A DNA stretch of 64,000 bases. Source: Silurus meridionalis (taxonomy: Eukaryota; Chordata; Actinopteri; Siluriformes; Siluridae). How positions within the stretch are numbered: position 1 is the first letter of the stretch; the number at the start of each line of letters is the position of its first letter. Location: positions 2,313,101 to 2,377,100 of the forward strand of contig NC_060900.1 in the NCBI RefSeq assembly GCF_014805685.1, read 5' to 3'. The notes under the pieces are model-generated. The model saw nothing but the letters and a program-made list of their open reading frames with translations. It searched no databases and was not told the DNA's origin. A program made the position numbers and the translations under genes. This document shows, one piece after another, positions 1 through 11,866 of the stretch.

Positions 1-111
1 CAGTGGCATCCAGAAGTAAATCGTTTTCAGTGGAGTCCTCAGTATAGTTTTCCTCATTCCAAAAATGCCGTCCGGCTGTCCTCATTACTGGCAGAGTTTT
101 TTGTGAATGAA

Positions 112-654
<543 letters not shown>

Positions 655-762
655 ATTACTTTATGTCTGCCTATTAAGTCATTCTGGTTGTGGGTATTAG
701 TTTAATATACTGTATAAATAACCTCAGACTATCTATCTTTGTCCATCTTTGTCTCTCTGCAG

Positions 763-878
763 GAAGGAGAAGCTCTCACCACTTCAGTCAGCAGGAGGAG
801 AGTCGAGCGCTCATATACAACTATAATCCAGTTTATACAGCAAACGTTAGTGGTTATGAGCAAGTCTACTTTTTCTAA
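763..878 (+). CDS. Terminal coding exon of an unidentified gene (3' end only)
   Basis: A good acceptor (TCTCTCTGCAG) precedes 763. After two bases completing a split codon, 37 sense codons run to TAA at 876-878. The C-terminal peptide is polar and tyrosine-rich: it starts RRSSHHFSQQEESRAL and ends VSGYEQVYFF, with no hydrophobic segment. The preceding exon would have to end in phase 1 and lies outside the window or within the microsatellite region. I do not recognise the protein. The tail could be the cytoplasmic end of a membrane protein, but that is a guess. Downstream A/T-rich sequence with AATAAA at 1547-1552 fits a 3' UTR. A chance open stretch is possible. Confidence 0.4.
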
Positions 879-1546
879 ATGAAAAACTCAGTACTGTTTT
901 TTATACGGGTTTATCGAATTCATTAAAAATGCTTTACACTTCTGTGATATTGTATTTAAAAAAAAAGAACATTGTTAAGATTTTACATGAAGACAACTCA
1001 CATACAAACTGAATGCACTTTACAGTATGTACACGACATGTACAGTATGTACCGTATCCATGACACGTTCCTACTCTTGAGTGTTTTTTTTATTGATAAA
1101 ACAGCGTCACATTACCTGCTCTGCCAGAGGGGGGCAGCATTTAGCTTGTAACACACTTTTCCTAGGAGCTAATGAACATACAGGACTTCTATGAGACATA
1201 ACAAATATAACGTTTGATGTAAAGATTTGACAGAATTCTAGCGAAACAGTAATGTCGCCATAACAAACTTTAAAAAATGGATTTAACTGATAGATTTATC
1301 TAATGGATTTTACTACAAAAAAAAATAAACAACACTGAAAAAGAGCATTTTGTGATTGTGATTGGATTTCATGAGTTTGAATATGCTGTACAAAATGTTT
1401 GTGTTATACCTGAATGAAATCAATTGTTATTTTAAAAAGAAATGTTATCCAAAATATAGTATGCTTTATATAATGCTTTACATTACATCCTCAAACCTGT
1501 ATGTAAAGATATAAATGATCTTATTTTTTATACGTAAGTTTATAAA

Positions 1547-1552
1547 AATAAA
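1547..1552 (+). terminator. Candidate poly(A) signal of the upstream gene
   Basis: A canonical AATAAA is followed within about 8 bases by TGTGTGTATTG, a typical GT-rich downstream element. It lies about 670 bp after the stop codon at 878 and is the best candidate 3' end for the unidentified gene. The 879-1736 interval is otherwise AT-rich and shows no coding sequence. Confidence 0.35.
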
Positions 1553-1736
1553 GAAATGTGTGTATTGCCAAATGTACTTTCTATACAGCATTCAGGTTTG
1601 CATTTAATCACCTACACGTGCACCATACTGGTCATTTCATTCGGTTAAACAGATTGTAAAATGTTTTGCCCCCAACCGCCCACCCAGTGATCAAGGGCAA
1701 GAGGGGAAATATTTTGCGAGAGGATTGAAGGAGGAA

Positions 1737-1850
1737 GGTGGTAGCTCAGTGATTGACGCATTGGACTTTGGATTGAAAGGTCATGAGTTCAAACTCCAGT
1801 ACCACCAAGCTGCCACTGAATGACAATAAAGTGGATTCAGTTGGGTTTTT
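1737..1850 (+). repeat. tRNA-derived SINE
   Basis: It begins with a box-A-like GTAGCTCAGTG and carries a box-B-like GAGTTCAAACTCC about 45 bp downstream, the internal RNA polymerase III promoter layout of a tRNA-derived SINE. It continues into the family body (CCAAGCTGCCACT) and the tail motif ATGACAATAAAGT. The same family recurs at 2424, 5570, 11663, 28320-28962, 33617, 34190, 45852 and 52500. This copy is extended by a 21-bp minisatellite immediately downstream. Confidence 0.75.
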
Positions 1851-1852
1851 TT

Positions 1853-1996
1853 CACTGCACTGACCAGCTGCATCACTGCACTGACCAGCTGCATCACTGC
1901 ACTGACCAGCTGCATCACTGCACTGACCAGCTGCACCACTGCACTGACCAACTGCATCACTGCACTGACCAGCTGCATCACTGCACTGACCAGCTG
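1853..1996. repeat. 21-bp minisatellite, about 7 copies
   Basis: The unit CACTGCACTGACCAGCTGCAT is repeated almost perfectly about 6.8 times; the visible differences are single bases such as CACCACTG and CCAACTG. Each unit holds a CAGCTG E-box-type palindrome. Because 21 is a multiple of 3, long spurious open frames appear in several frames. It sits between the SINE above and a coding-like stretch on the other strand. Confidence 0.95.
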
Positions 1997-2013
1997 TCTT
2001 GGTTTGCAAAACC

Positions 2014-2340
2014 CTACAGGGGATAGTAAGGATGTCTGAGGTGGTCATCAGGGTCTCTATTGTCTCTATTATAAACTTCTACACAACACTCGGGATCTGC
2101 AAAGCCAACAGCATTGTGGTTGTCCTCACACACCTTTACACACTCTTCACTCTTCAGTGATATTGAAAATACAATTTATCCCGAGCCAGAGATAGTCAGC
2201 GGCTCCTGAAATGGCACCGAATGTCCATTCAATATACTTCCATCATTTGTTGTTCTCACAATCCTGATTGTGGGGAAGACAGCATCCAAATATCCCGGTT
2301 CACCAAACACTCGATGATCCCTCCAGATCTGCTCCTTCAC
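2014..2340 (-). pseudogene. Coding-like minus-strand stretch with one internal stop
   Basis: Reading leftwards from 2340, a TTTTTGTAG acceptor is followed by 54 sense codons (starting VKEQIWRDHRVFGEPGYLDA and including AVFPTIRIVRTT and NGHSVPFQEPLTIS). A TAA follows at 2178-2176, then the same frame stays open for 53 more codons (EECVKVCEDN, DPECCVEVYNRDNRDPDD) to TAG at 2016-2014. The balanced composition and charged residues look like protein sequence, unlike the flanking DNA. I do not recognise the family. It may be a pseudogene exon, or a terminal exon ending at the first stop with decayed sequence beyond. No partner exons were found, and the rnf122 promoter lies only 400 bp upstream. Confidence 0.4.
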
Positions 2341-2423
2341 CTACAAAAACAACTTTGAATAAATAAATGTTTTTAATGGGTCAAAGAACCCAAAATATGG
2401 TTTTAAGGGTATATGGTATACAG

Positions 2424-2625
2424 TGGAGGTGGTATCTTAGTGGTTAAGGGATTGTACTTTAGATCTGAAGGTCATGAGTTCAAATCCCAGTCACACCAAC
2501 CTGCCACTCCTGGGCCCTTAAATAAACCCTTAACCCCATAACAGCTCAGGAGTATGAATGAGAAGAAGGTAAGTTACTCTCTGGATAAGGGTTGTATCTG
2601 GTTAAAATGACAATAAAATCCTACT
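2424..2625 (+). repeat. tRNA-derived SINE
   Basis: It has a box A (TCTTAGTGGTTAAGG) and box B (GAGTTCAAATCCC), then the family body with CCTGCCACTCCTGGGCCCTTAAA and a tail containing ATGACAATAAAATCC. It is in the same orientation as the copy at 1737 and ends about 140 bp upstream of the rnf122 CpG-rich promoter. Confidence 0.75.
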
Positions 2626-2754
2626 TGACTTTGAGTTGTTGTTTTTTTATATATATTATTGTTTATGAACTCCATACTTGCTCCATAATTGCGGTGCATT
2701 GTGGGATTTTTAGAAGCGTGACAAGACTACAAGACACCCCCAAACTGGAAGGGT

Positions 2755-2890
2755 TCCTCGTTCGCGCATGCGCGTTGTTTGTGACACACTTTCCGCGTTG
2801 ATCGTCTGCTGGTCGCGCGGATGCCAGCGTGTTTTGATCGCGTGCTTTTCCCCCCTCCCTCTTTCTTGGAGATCAAACGCTGAGCGGCGG
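2755..2890 (+). promoter_or_regulatory. rnf122 CpG-rich promoter with NRF1-type site
   Basis: A short GC- and CpG-rich block stands out from the AT-rich surroundings. It contains the palindrome CGCGCATGCGCG (2763-2774), a perfect NRF1-type site, then GGTCGCGCGGATG and GATCGCGTGC. It lies about 480 bp upstream of the rnf122 start codon, which fits a TATA-less promoter and first-exon 5' UTR. The exact transcription start cannot be read from sequence. Confidence 0.5.
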
Positions 2891-3250
2891 AGATAAAAAA
2901 AAAAAAATAATAATAGTAATAAAAAAAAAAAGGAAATTAAAATCAGGACAAAATTCAAATCAGGCGTGTGGGATCTGGTGTGATCTGATGTGATCTGATG
3001 TGATCTGATATGCCTTTGTGTGTTCTTCATTTTTTTATTCATTAATCGTGATTTTGGTGCGGATGCTGCGCGAGCAAACTTCAAGCTGAAACACAACTGC
3101 TTGGACTTCTTGTGTTTGAAAGGAAAAACGAGCATGGATACGATGGACATCTGGATACATCTGGATAGATTGGTGGAGAGAGAGAATAGAAGGCGAAGTA
3201 GCGCTGTGGAAACAATATAAACACTGAGCTGTTGTGGCAGAGATCAACTG

Positions 3251-3326
3251 ATGCAACCATTCCAGTGGTGTAACGGTAAGATCTAAGCAGCACTCATCTG
3301 TCTTTCCTGTTCTATCTATCTATCTA

Positions 3327-3383
<57 letters not shown>

Positions 3384-6300
3384 TCCATTTTGATGCATTT
3401 CTCTGCTTTACACAAAAAAACAATATGATGCGTAAGGATGATTGACAAGCTCATGGAGTCTGATCGAAACAGATGTTTGTGCAGTGGTGCTCATCAACCC
3501 CGCCTCAAACAACAAGCCTGATCCTGATCCATTTAATGTAGGCATGCCAGATAGGGATCCCTCAATTTCTTTCCCATGTAAAGATCTGCTTATACCTGAT
3601 GTCTGATGTCCAGGTTAAGATTTCCAGAACCCTGATTTGGCATCTTTGAATACAAAATAAATGTCTCCAGGATTCTCCAAAAATTTCATTTGGCACCCAG
3701 AAGGTTTATATTTATGTGCTCGTTCTGAAACATTATTGTTTCTATACTAACAGCTTGCACTTGTGGTGCTCTACATACACCTGTCAGTGGGTGGGATAAA
3801 TTATACATCAAGCAGACAGTAAGAAGATGGCCTGGTCTGAAGAATCATGCTTTATTTAATATCAGGTGGGCGGCTGGGTGCGTGGGTGTGGCTTACCTGG
3901 GGAAGAGCTGGCACCAGGATGCATAATGGGATGAAGTCAAGTTGGTGTGATGTTCTGGGATGAAAAGTTACTAGACCAAGTTACACCTCTTGAATACAAC
4001 ACTAATGGTAGCGTCCTCGTCCAGCAGGATAATGCCACCTGCACATCCACTCTTCAGGAGCAGTTTGAGGAACATGAGCGCAAGGTGTTGACACAGTCTT
4101 TTTTCCAAATCCTGATGCTATCAAGCATCTGTAGGACGTTCTGGGCACATAGGTCCGATCTATGGAGGCTTCATCTTACAGATTTAAGGATCTGCTGCTG
4201 ATATCTTGTTGCTGGAAACCACAGCACACCTTCAGAGGACTGGTGGAGTCCAGAGCTTGAGTTGTTTTGGGGAACTTGGGGCACCTACACAATAATACAA
4301 TTACGAAATAATTACTTTGTAAAAAATATGGACGTTTTCTGACGTTATTGGTGATAATCACAAGTCTTCTCCGTAATATATCACATTTTCTCAAAATGTT
4401 TATATCAGTGAGAAATTCCAGAGTCTACACAATTGCACTTTTATATTTAATACGCTGTATATTTCATCCCTTTTTTTTAAGATCAAAGTTTTTCTCTCCC
4501 AAAACCTTTTTCAGAACACCCTGGTTTCTAAAAATACCATAGTAACCCAGTGGCTCATTAGGTCGAAATATGTTGGTATTTTCCGAACGGCTCCAATGTG
4601 ACGTCTGAACAACCACAGAACAGCACTTTCCGTAACGGATTTGACTAAAAATAAGGAACAGACTTGCTTTGTGTTTTCTCCTGCATGCTTTTGGAAGCAC
4701 AGAGCCTGGTTTTATTTCATACCTCAGATCTGTGCTAGGGTCGAGTCGAGAACGTCAGGAAGCAGTTATAGTGTACTGGATCTAATTTGCGCACCAGATT
4801 TCCTCTGGAATTGGGGAACGCCGTCGCCACGCTCAGTTGTGAAAACGGTTCTTGGAAAAGAGACTTTTTTGTTCTTTTGCGTTGTCTTGGCAACATGTCG
4901 GTGCCCTTGGTGATATAGGTCAGCAGGCGAGCACAACAAGGACGTTGACAACCCGAGAGGAGCAGCACAGCAGTCGCCAGTCGTCACGTTCAAACTCCCT
5001 GACGGAGATAATTACAGTATGAAAAAAGGAAGTGTATGTATTGCTTTCCTCAACATGTTGTTGTTTGACAACCCCAACCCTCTATGTCAAAAGATCAATT
5101 CGGAGGCGTTTTAGACCTTTTCCCTGTTTAGCTCTCTCACCACTTTATCTGTACACGCTTCTCAAACCCTGGTTCTCATAAATCAGCTATAGTATAACTG
5201 CATTGCCTTCTGGGATTCCAACTTTTATGTGTAAAGGTGCTTTATACTTGTCACATGTACTTTTTACAGCACAGTGACAATTTTTTCTTCGCATTTCCTA
5301 GTGATGTTAGAAAGCTGGGGTCAGAGCACAGGGTCAGCCGTGATACAGCGCCCTTTTCAGCACAGAGGGTTAAGGGCCTTGCTCAAGGGCCCCAAGCCAT
5401 TTTGGCACTCTAGGTGAGATTTTCACCCCCAATGACTTCACCCTTCCACCATAATGTTCCACTCCAAAAACCATACAAATTATTGCAAAATTGGCAAAAT
5501 TCAAGTGTATAAACATTTTCTGTATATTAAACTTCATTATTAAAGCTAGTGAATAATTTAAATGAGGGTGGCAGTGGGTGGCAGTGGGACAGTGATGCCC
5601 CAAGGGTGGCTGCTTGGTGATACCTGGGTTTGAACTCCTGACCAATGACTTAACGCCTTAACCACTGAGCTACCACGTCCCCTAAATATACATGCACCAA
5701 CTAACCAACAGGATTTATCATTAACATGAACTTGAACTTGAATGGTTTGGACATGTGCAGAGGAGGGACATGGGGTATATTGGTAGGAGAACGTTGAGGA
5801 TGGAGACACCAGGAAGGAGGAAAAGAGGAAGACCAAGGAGGAGGTTTATGAATGTGGTGAGGGAAGACATGCAGTTAGTTGGTATGGAAGAGGCAGATGT
5901 AGAGGACATGAGACAGAGGTGTGGAGACAGATAATCTGCTGTGGCGCCCCCTAATGGGAGAAGACGAAAGAAGATGACCTTGAACTGAACAGATTGGTTT
6001 CTAAATATTGGATCAAATAAATGAACAGACTTGGTACTGAAGACTTTGCTTCCTGAGCTGTTTGACTGTTCGGTGTTTAGAACAAAAAAAGAAAAAACTT
6101 CAGTGATTCCTGAATCGACTTTTGAATCCGATCTCTCGTCGATCTCCCTGATATTTAAATGAAGAGCGTGAAGAACTCAAAAACGCTCGCTCTGTGGAAA
6201 AAAACGACAATAACAGCGAATCGATTGTAGATTTGATTTTGAGGATGTGAGACATTCAAGTGCTACATGAGAGTGTGCAGCCAAATAAGAAGCAACAGAA

Positions 6301-9267
6301 ATAAAAGGGGGGAAAATGGCTGTTTATTGAGTTTCCTCAGAGCTGGAGCACTTCATCAGACCCGAGTGGATGAGGGCGATGTGGATAAAAATGGTTTCTT
6401 CAAAGTAAAAGGTTTGTATTGTCTTACCTGGGGATTGTGTGTTTTGTAAAACACTTTCTGTGTTCTACAAAACACTTTTCTAATGATATACATTATGAGG
6501 ACACATGGTTGTGGACACCTGAGCATAAGATCGGCACTTGTATTTGAAACATCGGCTTTGCGCACAGGGACATTGTGATGCTATTCAATTGTGAACCTTC
6601 AGCTTTGTAGTAACAGTTTGGGGAAGACACACATATGTTTGAAAAGTTGGGTGTGATGGTGATGTTTATGTTGGGACAACAAGCAGAAAATGACCACAGA
6701 TCAATTGCAGACTGGAAGTAAATGTATTTCGTTACTGTAATTCAGTCGCTTTGTCACGTGTCTGTACTTTACTGAAGTGAAAAAGTGACTTTTAATGTAA
6801 CTTCTACATTTCAAAATCTAATTTCGTGCTTTTTACTACATTTAGTGAAATCAGTCGTTTCTTTTTATTTATGAGGATAAAAGCGTAACTGCTGAAACAC
6901 GCAGCGAGTCACCAATCAGGATCGAGCGCACGCTCTGTTTTACACGTGTTCTGATCGGCGCTTGGTGAATCTACTGATCACCAACATACAGTTCAGCATC
7001 AGTTCAACATCAAGCAGAACATTTAGAGAGGAATACATGATGAAGAAACTCCAGACTTGAACTCGCCACAACACACATGACCTCATTTACACATTTTTTT
7101 TTAAGTAGTTGAAACGTTTTTGGGTTCATGATCATTATAATTGAAATCAATCAGTGTTTGAGTCATTAATATCATTCTATTAATAGATCAGTGTTCTGAG
7201 AGTCACATTCGAGTCTTTACACATAAACTGAGGTGATTAAGTGAAGAGTCTTGTGATAAAAATGATAACAGGAACATTATAGTTATAATAAATCACTACT
7301 TTGGATACTTAAGTACATTTGCAAGCAAAAACTTTTGTACTTTTACTCAAGTTAAAGTTTAAAAGGACACTTTAACTGGAGTCACATTTTACTGAGTGAA
7401 TCTACTTTAACTCAGGTTTATGGTTTGTGTACTTCATCTGGTTCTGTGTCTAATTTAGTTACTTTTAAATTTTGTTAATGATGGATCATGATTTTGTTTT
7501 CTTGGTTGTTTAGTGTTGTAATGTTATTATAAAGTTATTATAATGTTATTATAAAGCAAAAAGTCCTGACAAAATCTTAAGGAAAATTGGAAAAGTTGTG
7601 TTTTAAATTGTAGACAGACTTTTCCCCTCTTTGTCCATGAACTCCCAGGGACAGGGTTAGGACAAATTCCTGCCTTGTATAAGATTTTATTGTGTATTCG
7701 CACCCTGCGTGTGTGTGTGTGTTTGTGATTTGTGTGTGGGAGGGTTTGCGCCTTTTCTCGCCAGCATCAGAGCTGCAGGATAAAATTGAAAGGTTGTTTT
7801 TTTTGTGTTGTTCTTACACAACACGAGCCCTGAGAAGGAAGTCTGGTCTGCTGGTCGTACACAGCATCCACTCCAGAGACGTCAGTGTTGCAATTTCCCG
7901 TCATTTAGCACTAGTTTCAAATCACTGTTCTTTTGAGACCAAAAATAAATAAATAGCAGGACATATTATTGATTTTTAAGAGATAAGGGCGGAGTTTCCT
8001 AAAATCATTGCATCATTGAGGTCAGGGTCGAATAGTCAGCTGGAAAAGTGAGCATCTCATAAAGCTCTCACTCTCTCTTTCTCTTTTTCTCTCTCTCTCT
8101 CTCTCTCTCTTGATTTTCTTCCCGGTGAAATAAATCTACATTTTATGATGCTTTTCTGAATCCTGGACCCAGGCTTGTAAAAACTTACATTACTCTCACA
8201 CAACTGCAGCCTCGTTGTTCATCCCAGTATCGGCATCTGTGGAAAATCAATGTTTTCCAGAAGGCTGCTGTGAACTTTAATATCAGAGATTCTGTGTGTC
8301 ACAAAAACAGATATGATGAATTATTTTTTAATTTCAGTTGCAGAAGGAGTCTCCAGTGTTAGTTCTCTTTAATATTTCCTATTTAAGATACTTCTGAAAG
8401 TTGGGACTGATTTAAAATCTTTCTTATTGACTGTCTAGGGGCGTTTTGAAGGTAGGGACGGACCCAAATTTTTTATATTCCCTGTCTACCTTGCTTCTGC
8501 AGGTTGAGATTGATCAAAATCATCTCTATTCCTTGTCAAAGCGACATTTGCAGTGTGCCATTGACCTCAACCCTACTGTACCTACTCTCTTCTAGAGTGC
8601 AGTTTAAGATTGATCCATAGCTTCCCTATCTCCTGTCTAGGGTGCTTCTGCAGATTGGGACTAATTTTAATCTTTCCCTGTCTATGATACTTCTAAAGGT
8701 TGGGACCAAATCAAAATCTTACATATTCTCTGTCTATGATACTTCTGAAGGTTGGGATTGATCCAAATCTTTGATATTCCCTGTCTGGGTACTTCTGAAG
8801 GTTGGGACTGCATTTGCAGTTTGTGATTGACCTTGAAAATGTTTATTCTCCCTTGTCATGGGTGCGTTTAGTGGTTTGTGATTGATCCATATCTTCTCTA
8901 CCATATTCAGGGTGTAGTTTGTTACCGATTAAAAACATTCTTACTCCTGCTGTAGGTATTTCTACAAATTAGGATTGATCCAAACCTTTCCTGTTTTTTA
9001 TACAGGATGCTTCTGGATCTGATTCGAGATTTTCCTACTCGCTGTGTAGGAATTCGCTTCAGGGATTTGGGATTGATCTAAACCGTTCTTATTCCCTGTG
9101 TAGGGTGCTTCTGCAGTTTGGGGGTGATCTTCGCCAATAAGTCGTGCACGATGCCACCCGTGACGTTTCAGGACCTGCCGCTCAACATCTACATGGTGAT
9201 CTTCGGGACAGGCATCTTTGTCTTTGTGCTCAGCCTCATATTCTGCTGCTACTTTATAAGGTAAAGT

Positions 9268-9320
<53 letters not shown>

Positions 9321-11826
9321 CACGCAGACGCATTTTGAAATTCTGAGCTGAGAAGACAATGATGTGAAAGCTGACAGGAAGTGGGGCGGTAGGGGACAGG
9401 AAGTTGCCACAGTCATGTCACAAGGCGGTAGGTCATTTCCATCTCAGCTGGGGCAGATGTGATGCTATTTTAATCTGCTATTATTTACAAGGACCAAACA
9501 CACACGTGTGCATTATATAACATCACAATGCAGTGCTCTCAGCATTTCTTTTCTTTGGATTTCGGTTTGTTGTTTCGCAGAAAAATAAGCTGGACGCACA
9601 ACACATTAACATCTTTACATATTATACATTAACGCCTTTCTTATTGTTCTTGTTTTGTTTGTTTTTTTCGTTTTTTTTGTCTTTATTAGTAAGCTGAGGC
9701 AACAGGCACAAAGCGAGAGATTTGGATATAAAGAGGTAAGACAGCAGCCAATGATTGTGGTTGTATGAATCTAAAACACACTGATCGTTGCTTTCCACAT
9801 CTCATCATTTTTTTGGGGGAAATTGCTGGGAGGGTCAAGTTGGTGGAGTTTTCCGGCTGGGATGGGCGAAATCCCCTTTCAGCCATCAATCACAGCAACA
9901 CTAGCCAATGATGCATCACCACACAGGGGAAACCTGGATGATGGGTGGAACCTAGCCCAGATAATATTCCAGAGAAAATCATCTAAAGAAAAAAATATCC
10001 TGTCATCTTATTTAATATTCATGTAACAAAGTTTTGAAATCGTAAAAGCCGCATTTCTATTTCATTTTAAATGATTCATTTGCCTAAAATACGATTCGGT
10101 ATCAAAAAGTTTCGAGACGAGCTCTGTTTACAAGAAACTACTTCTGGGATGTGTCCTGGAAGTCTTCTTTTCGGAGCGATTCGCGCTGGATCTCTGGACC
10201 TTCGAGAGTCAAATATAGAGAGTAGTGTGGGTACGGAAGTAAGATCGTGTTGTTTCCAAAAAGAAACTCGTTTCGCTCGCCACAGAAAACGTGGTCCAAA
10301 TAGCGTCTTTGCACATCTCACGATGTACACAGGACAACGTCTTTTGAAACACTGGCTTTATGAAGGTCGGTGCTTCCTGTGACTGTGCATGCAGCGTTGT
10401 GCTGCCATCTGTTGGCGTGCTACAAAACTAGACTCAAAACTTTTTAATTGCACCTGTATGTAGGCAGTCTTGTTTATTGATGTTATTGATTCTTGGATAT
10501 CGAAGAGATTTGCTGTGTATCTGGATTCAAAATCATGACATATAAATGATAATAAATGAATAAATGTCTATTTTGACACTCAAAAGATTTTGCTGAGCAA
10601 TTTGGAAATGAGACCCCGAGCCTAAACTAGCTAGTGACCGAGGCTTGCTAGCAGATTCAGTTAGCTAGACTGTAGCAGTCTTTTTTTTTTTTTATTTATA
10701 ATCTAAAGCTAAAATAATAGCGGTAATGAGATAAAATTGTCAGGAATATCAAAATTTTTCTCATTTGTGGATTACGAAAATAAAGGCTTCATAAAACTGA
10801 AACAGATGTAATTGCGAAATCACTAACCATATTCAGCTTGAATACGGTCATCGGGTTATCAAGTATCATCTGATAATGTTACTAATTTTTAGCGTATTGA
10901 ACGGTATAGAACTATCAGGAGACCTTCAAATTGTAGTTCATGATTTTTTTCTCATTTGAAGGTTATTTTGAAAGGGGACATGAAGAAGCTGAATCTTCAT
11001 GGGGTAAAGACACCAGCTAGTATTATTACTCTGTGTTTTCATATTTGCATGTTTATTTTTTTTGTTTTTTTGTATTTCTCTGCATGTCTCCGTGTGCACT
11101 TGTTTCTGTTCCTTTCTGCTTTTCTCTATATCTATTTCTGTACGTCCTCCTGTCTCGGGATGTTTGTACATCTCTGGATGTCTGTCTTTACACATGCTCC
11201 TCTGTATATGTGCGTATCTGTGTGTCCCTGTTGGTGTGTTTATGGCTGTTAAGCTCAAGCTGTGTGTGTTTCCGTGTGATTTCCACAGCAGACGTGTGCC
11301 GTGTGCCTGGAGGACTTCAGGCTGAAGGACGAGCTCGGTGTCCTGCCGTGCCAACACGCCTTTCACAGGAGGTGAGCAAGACTTCCGACTTTTTCGACCT
11401 TACAAAGCCTCTCTGACTTCCGTTCCGTTAAACAGACAGAATTTTTAAGAAAAAAATTAATATTTCACTGATGAGACAAATGTAAGAACTACCAGTGGGT
11501 GTGGCCTAATATTCTAATAAGTGATGTCTGAGTGGGAAGGGCATCCTCTCAGTGGGAGGAGCATCCCTCTCTCCACATCGTCATTAGTCCAGATTCTCTT
11601 CAAATCTTACAGGAAAAAAGTCAGAGTTATTTATCAATGTTTTTTTTTCCATATCCTATCAACATAGGAAGCTGAGGTCCGAGCACAGGGCAGCCATGTT
11701 TCTGCAGCACAGAGGGTTAAGGACTTTGTTAAGGGTCCCAAGAGTGGCAGATTGGCAATACTTAGACCCAGGACCTACAGATCAGTAACCCAGAACCATT
11801 GAGCCACCCCATATATATATATATAA

Positions 11827-11866
<40 letters not shown>

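Noticed and set aside
1746..2048. ORFs of repeated Gln-Cys-Ser-Asp-Ala-Ala-Gly on the minus strand and the matching plus-strand frame
   Set aside because: The 21-bp minisatellite keeps several frames open. Both strands are equally open and there is no coding context.
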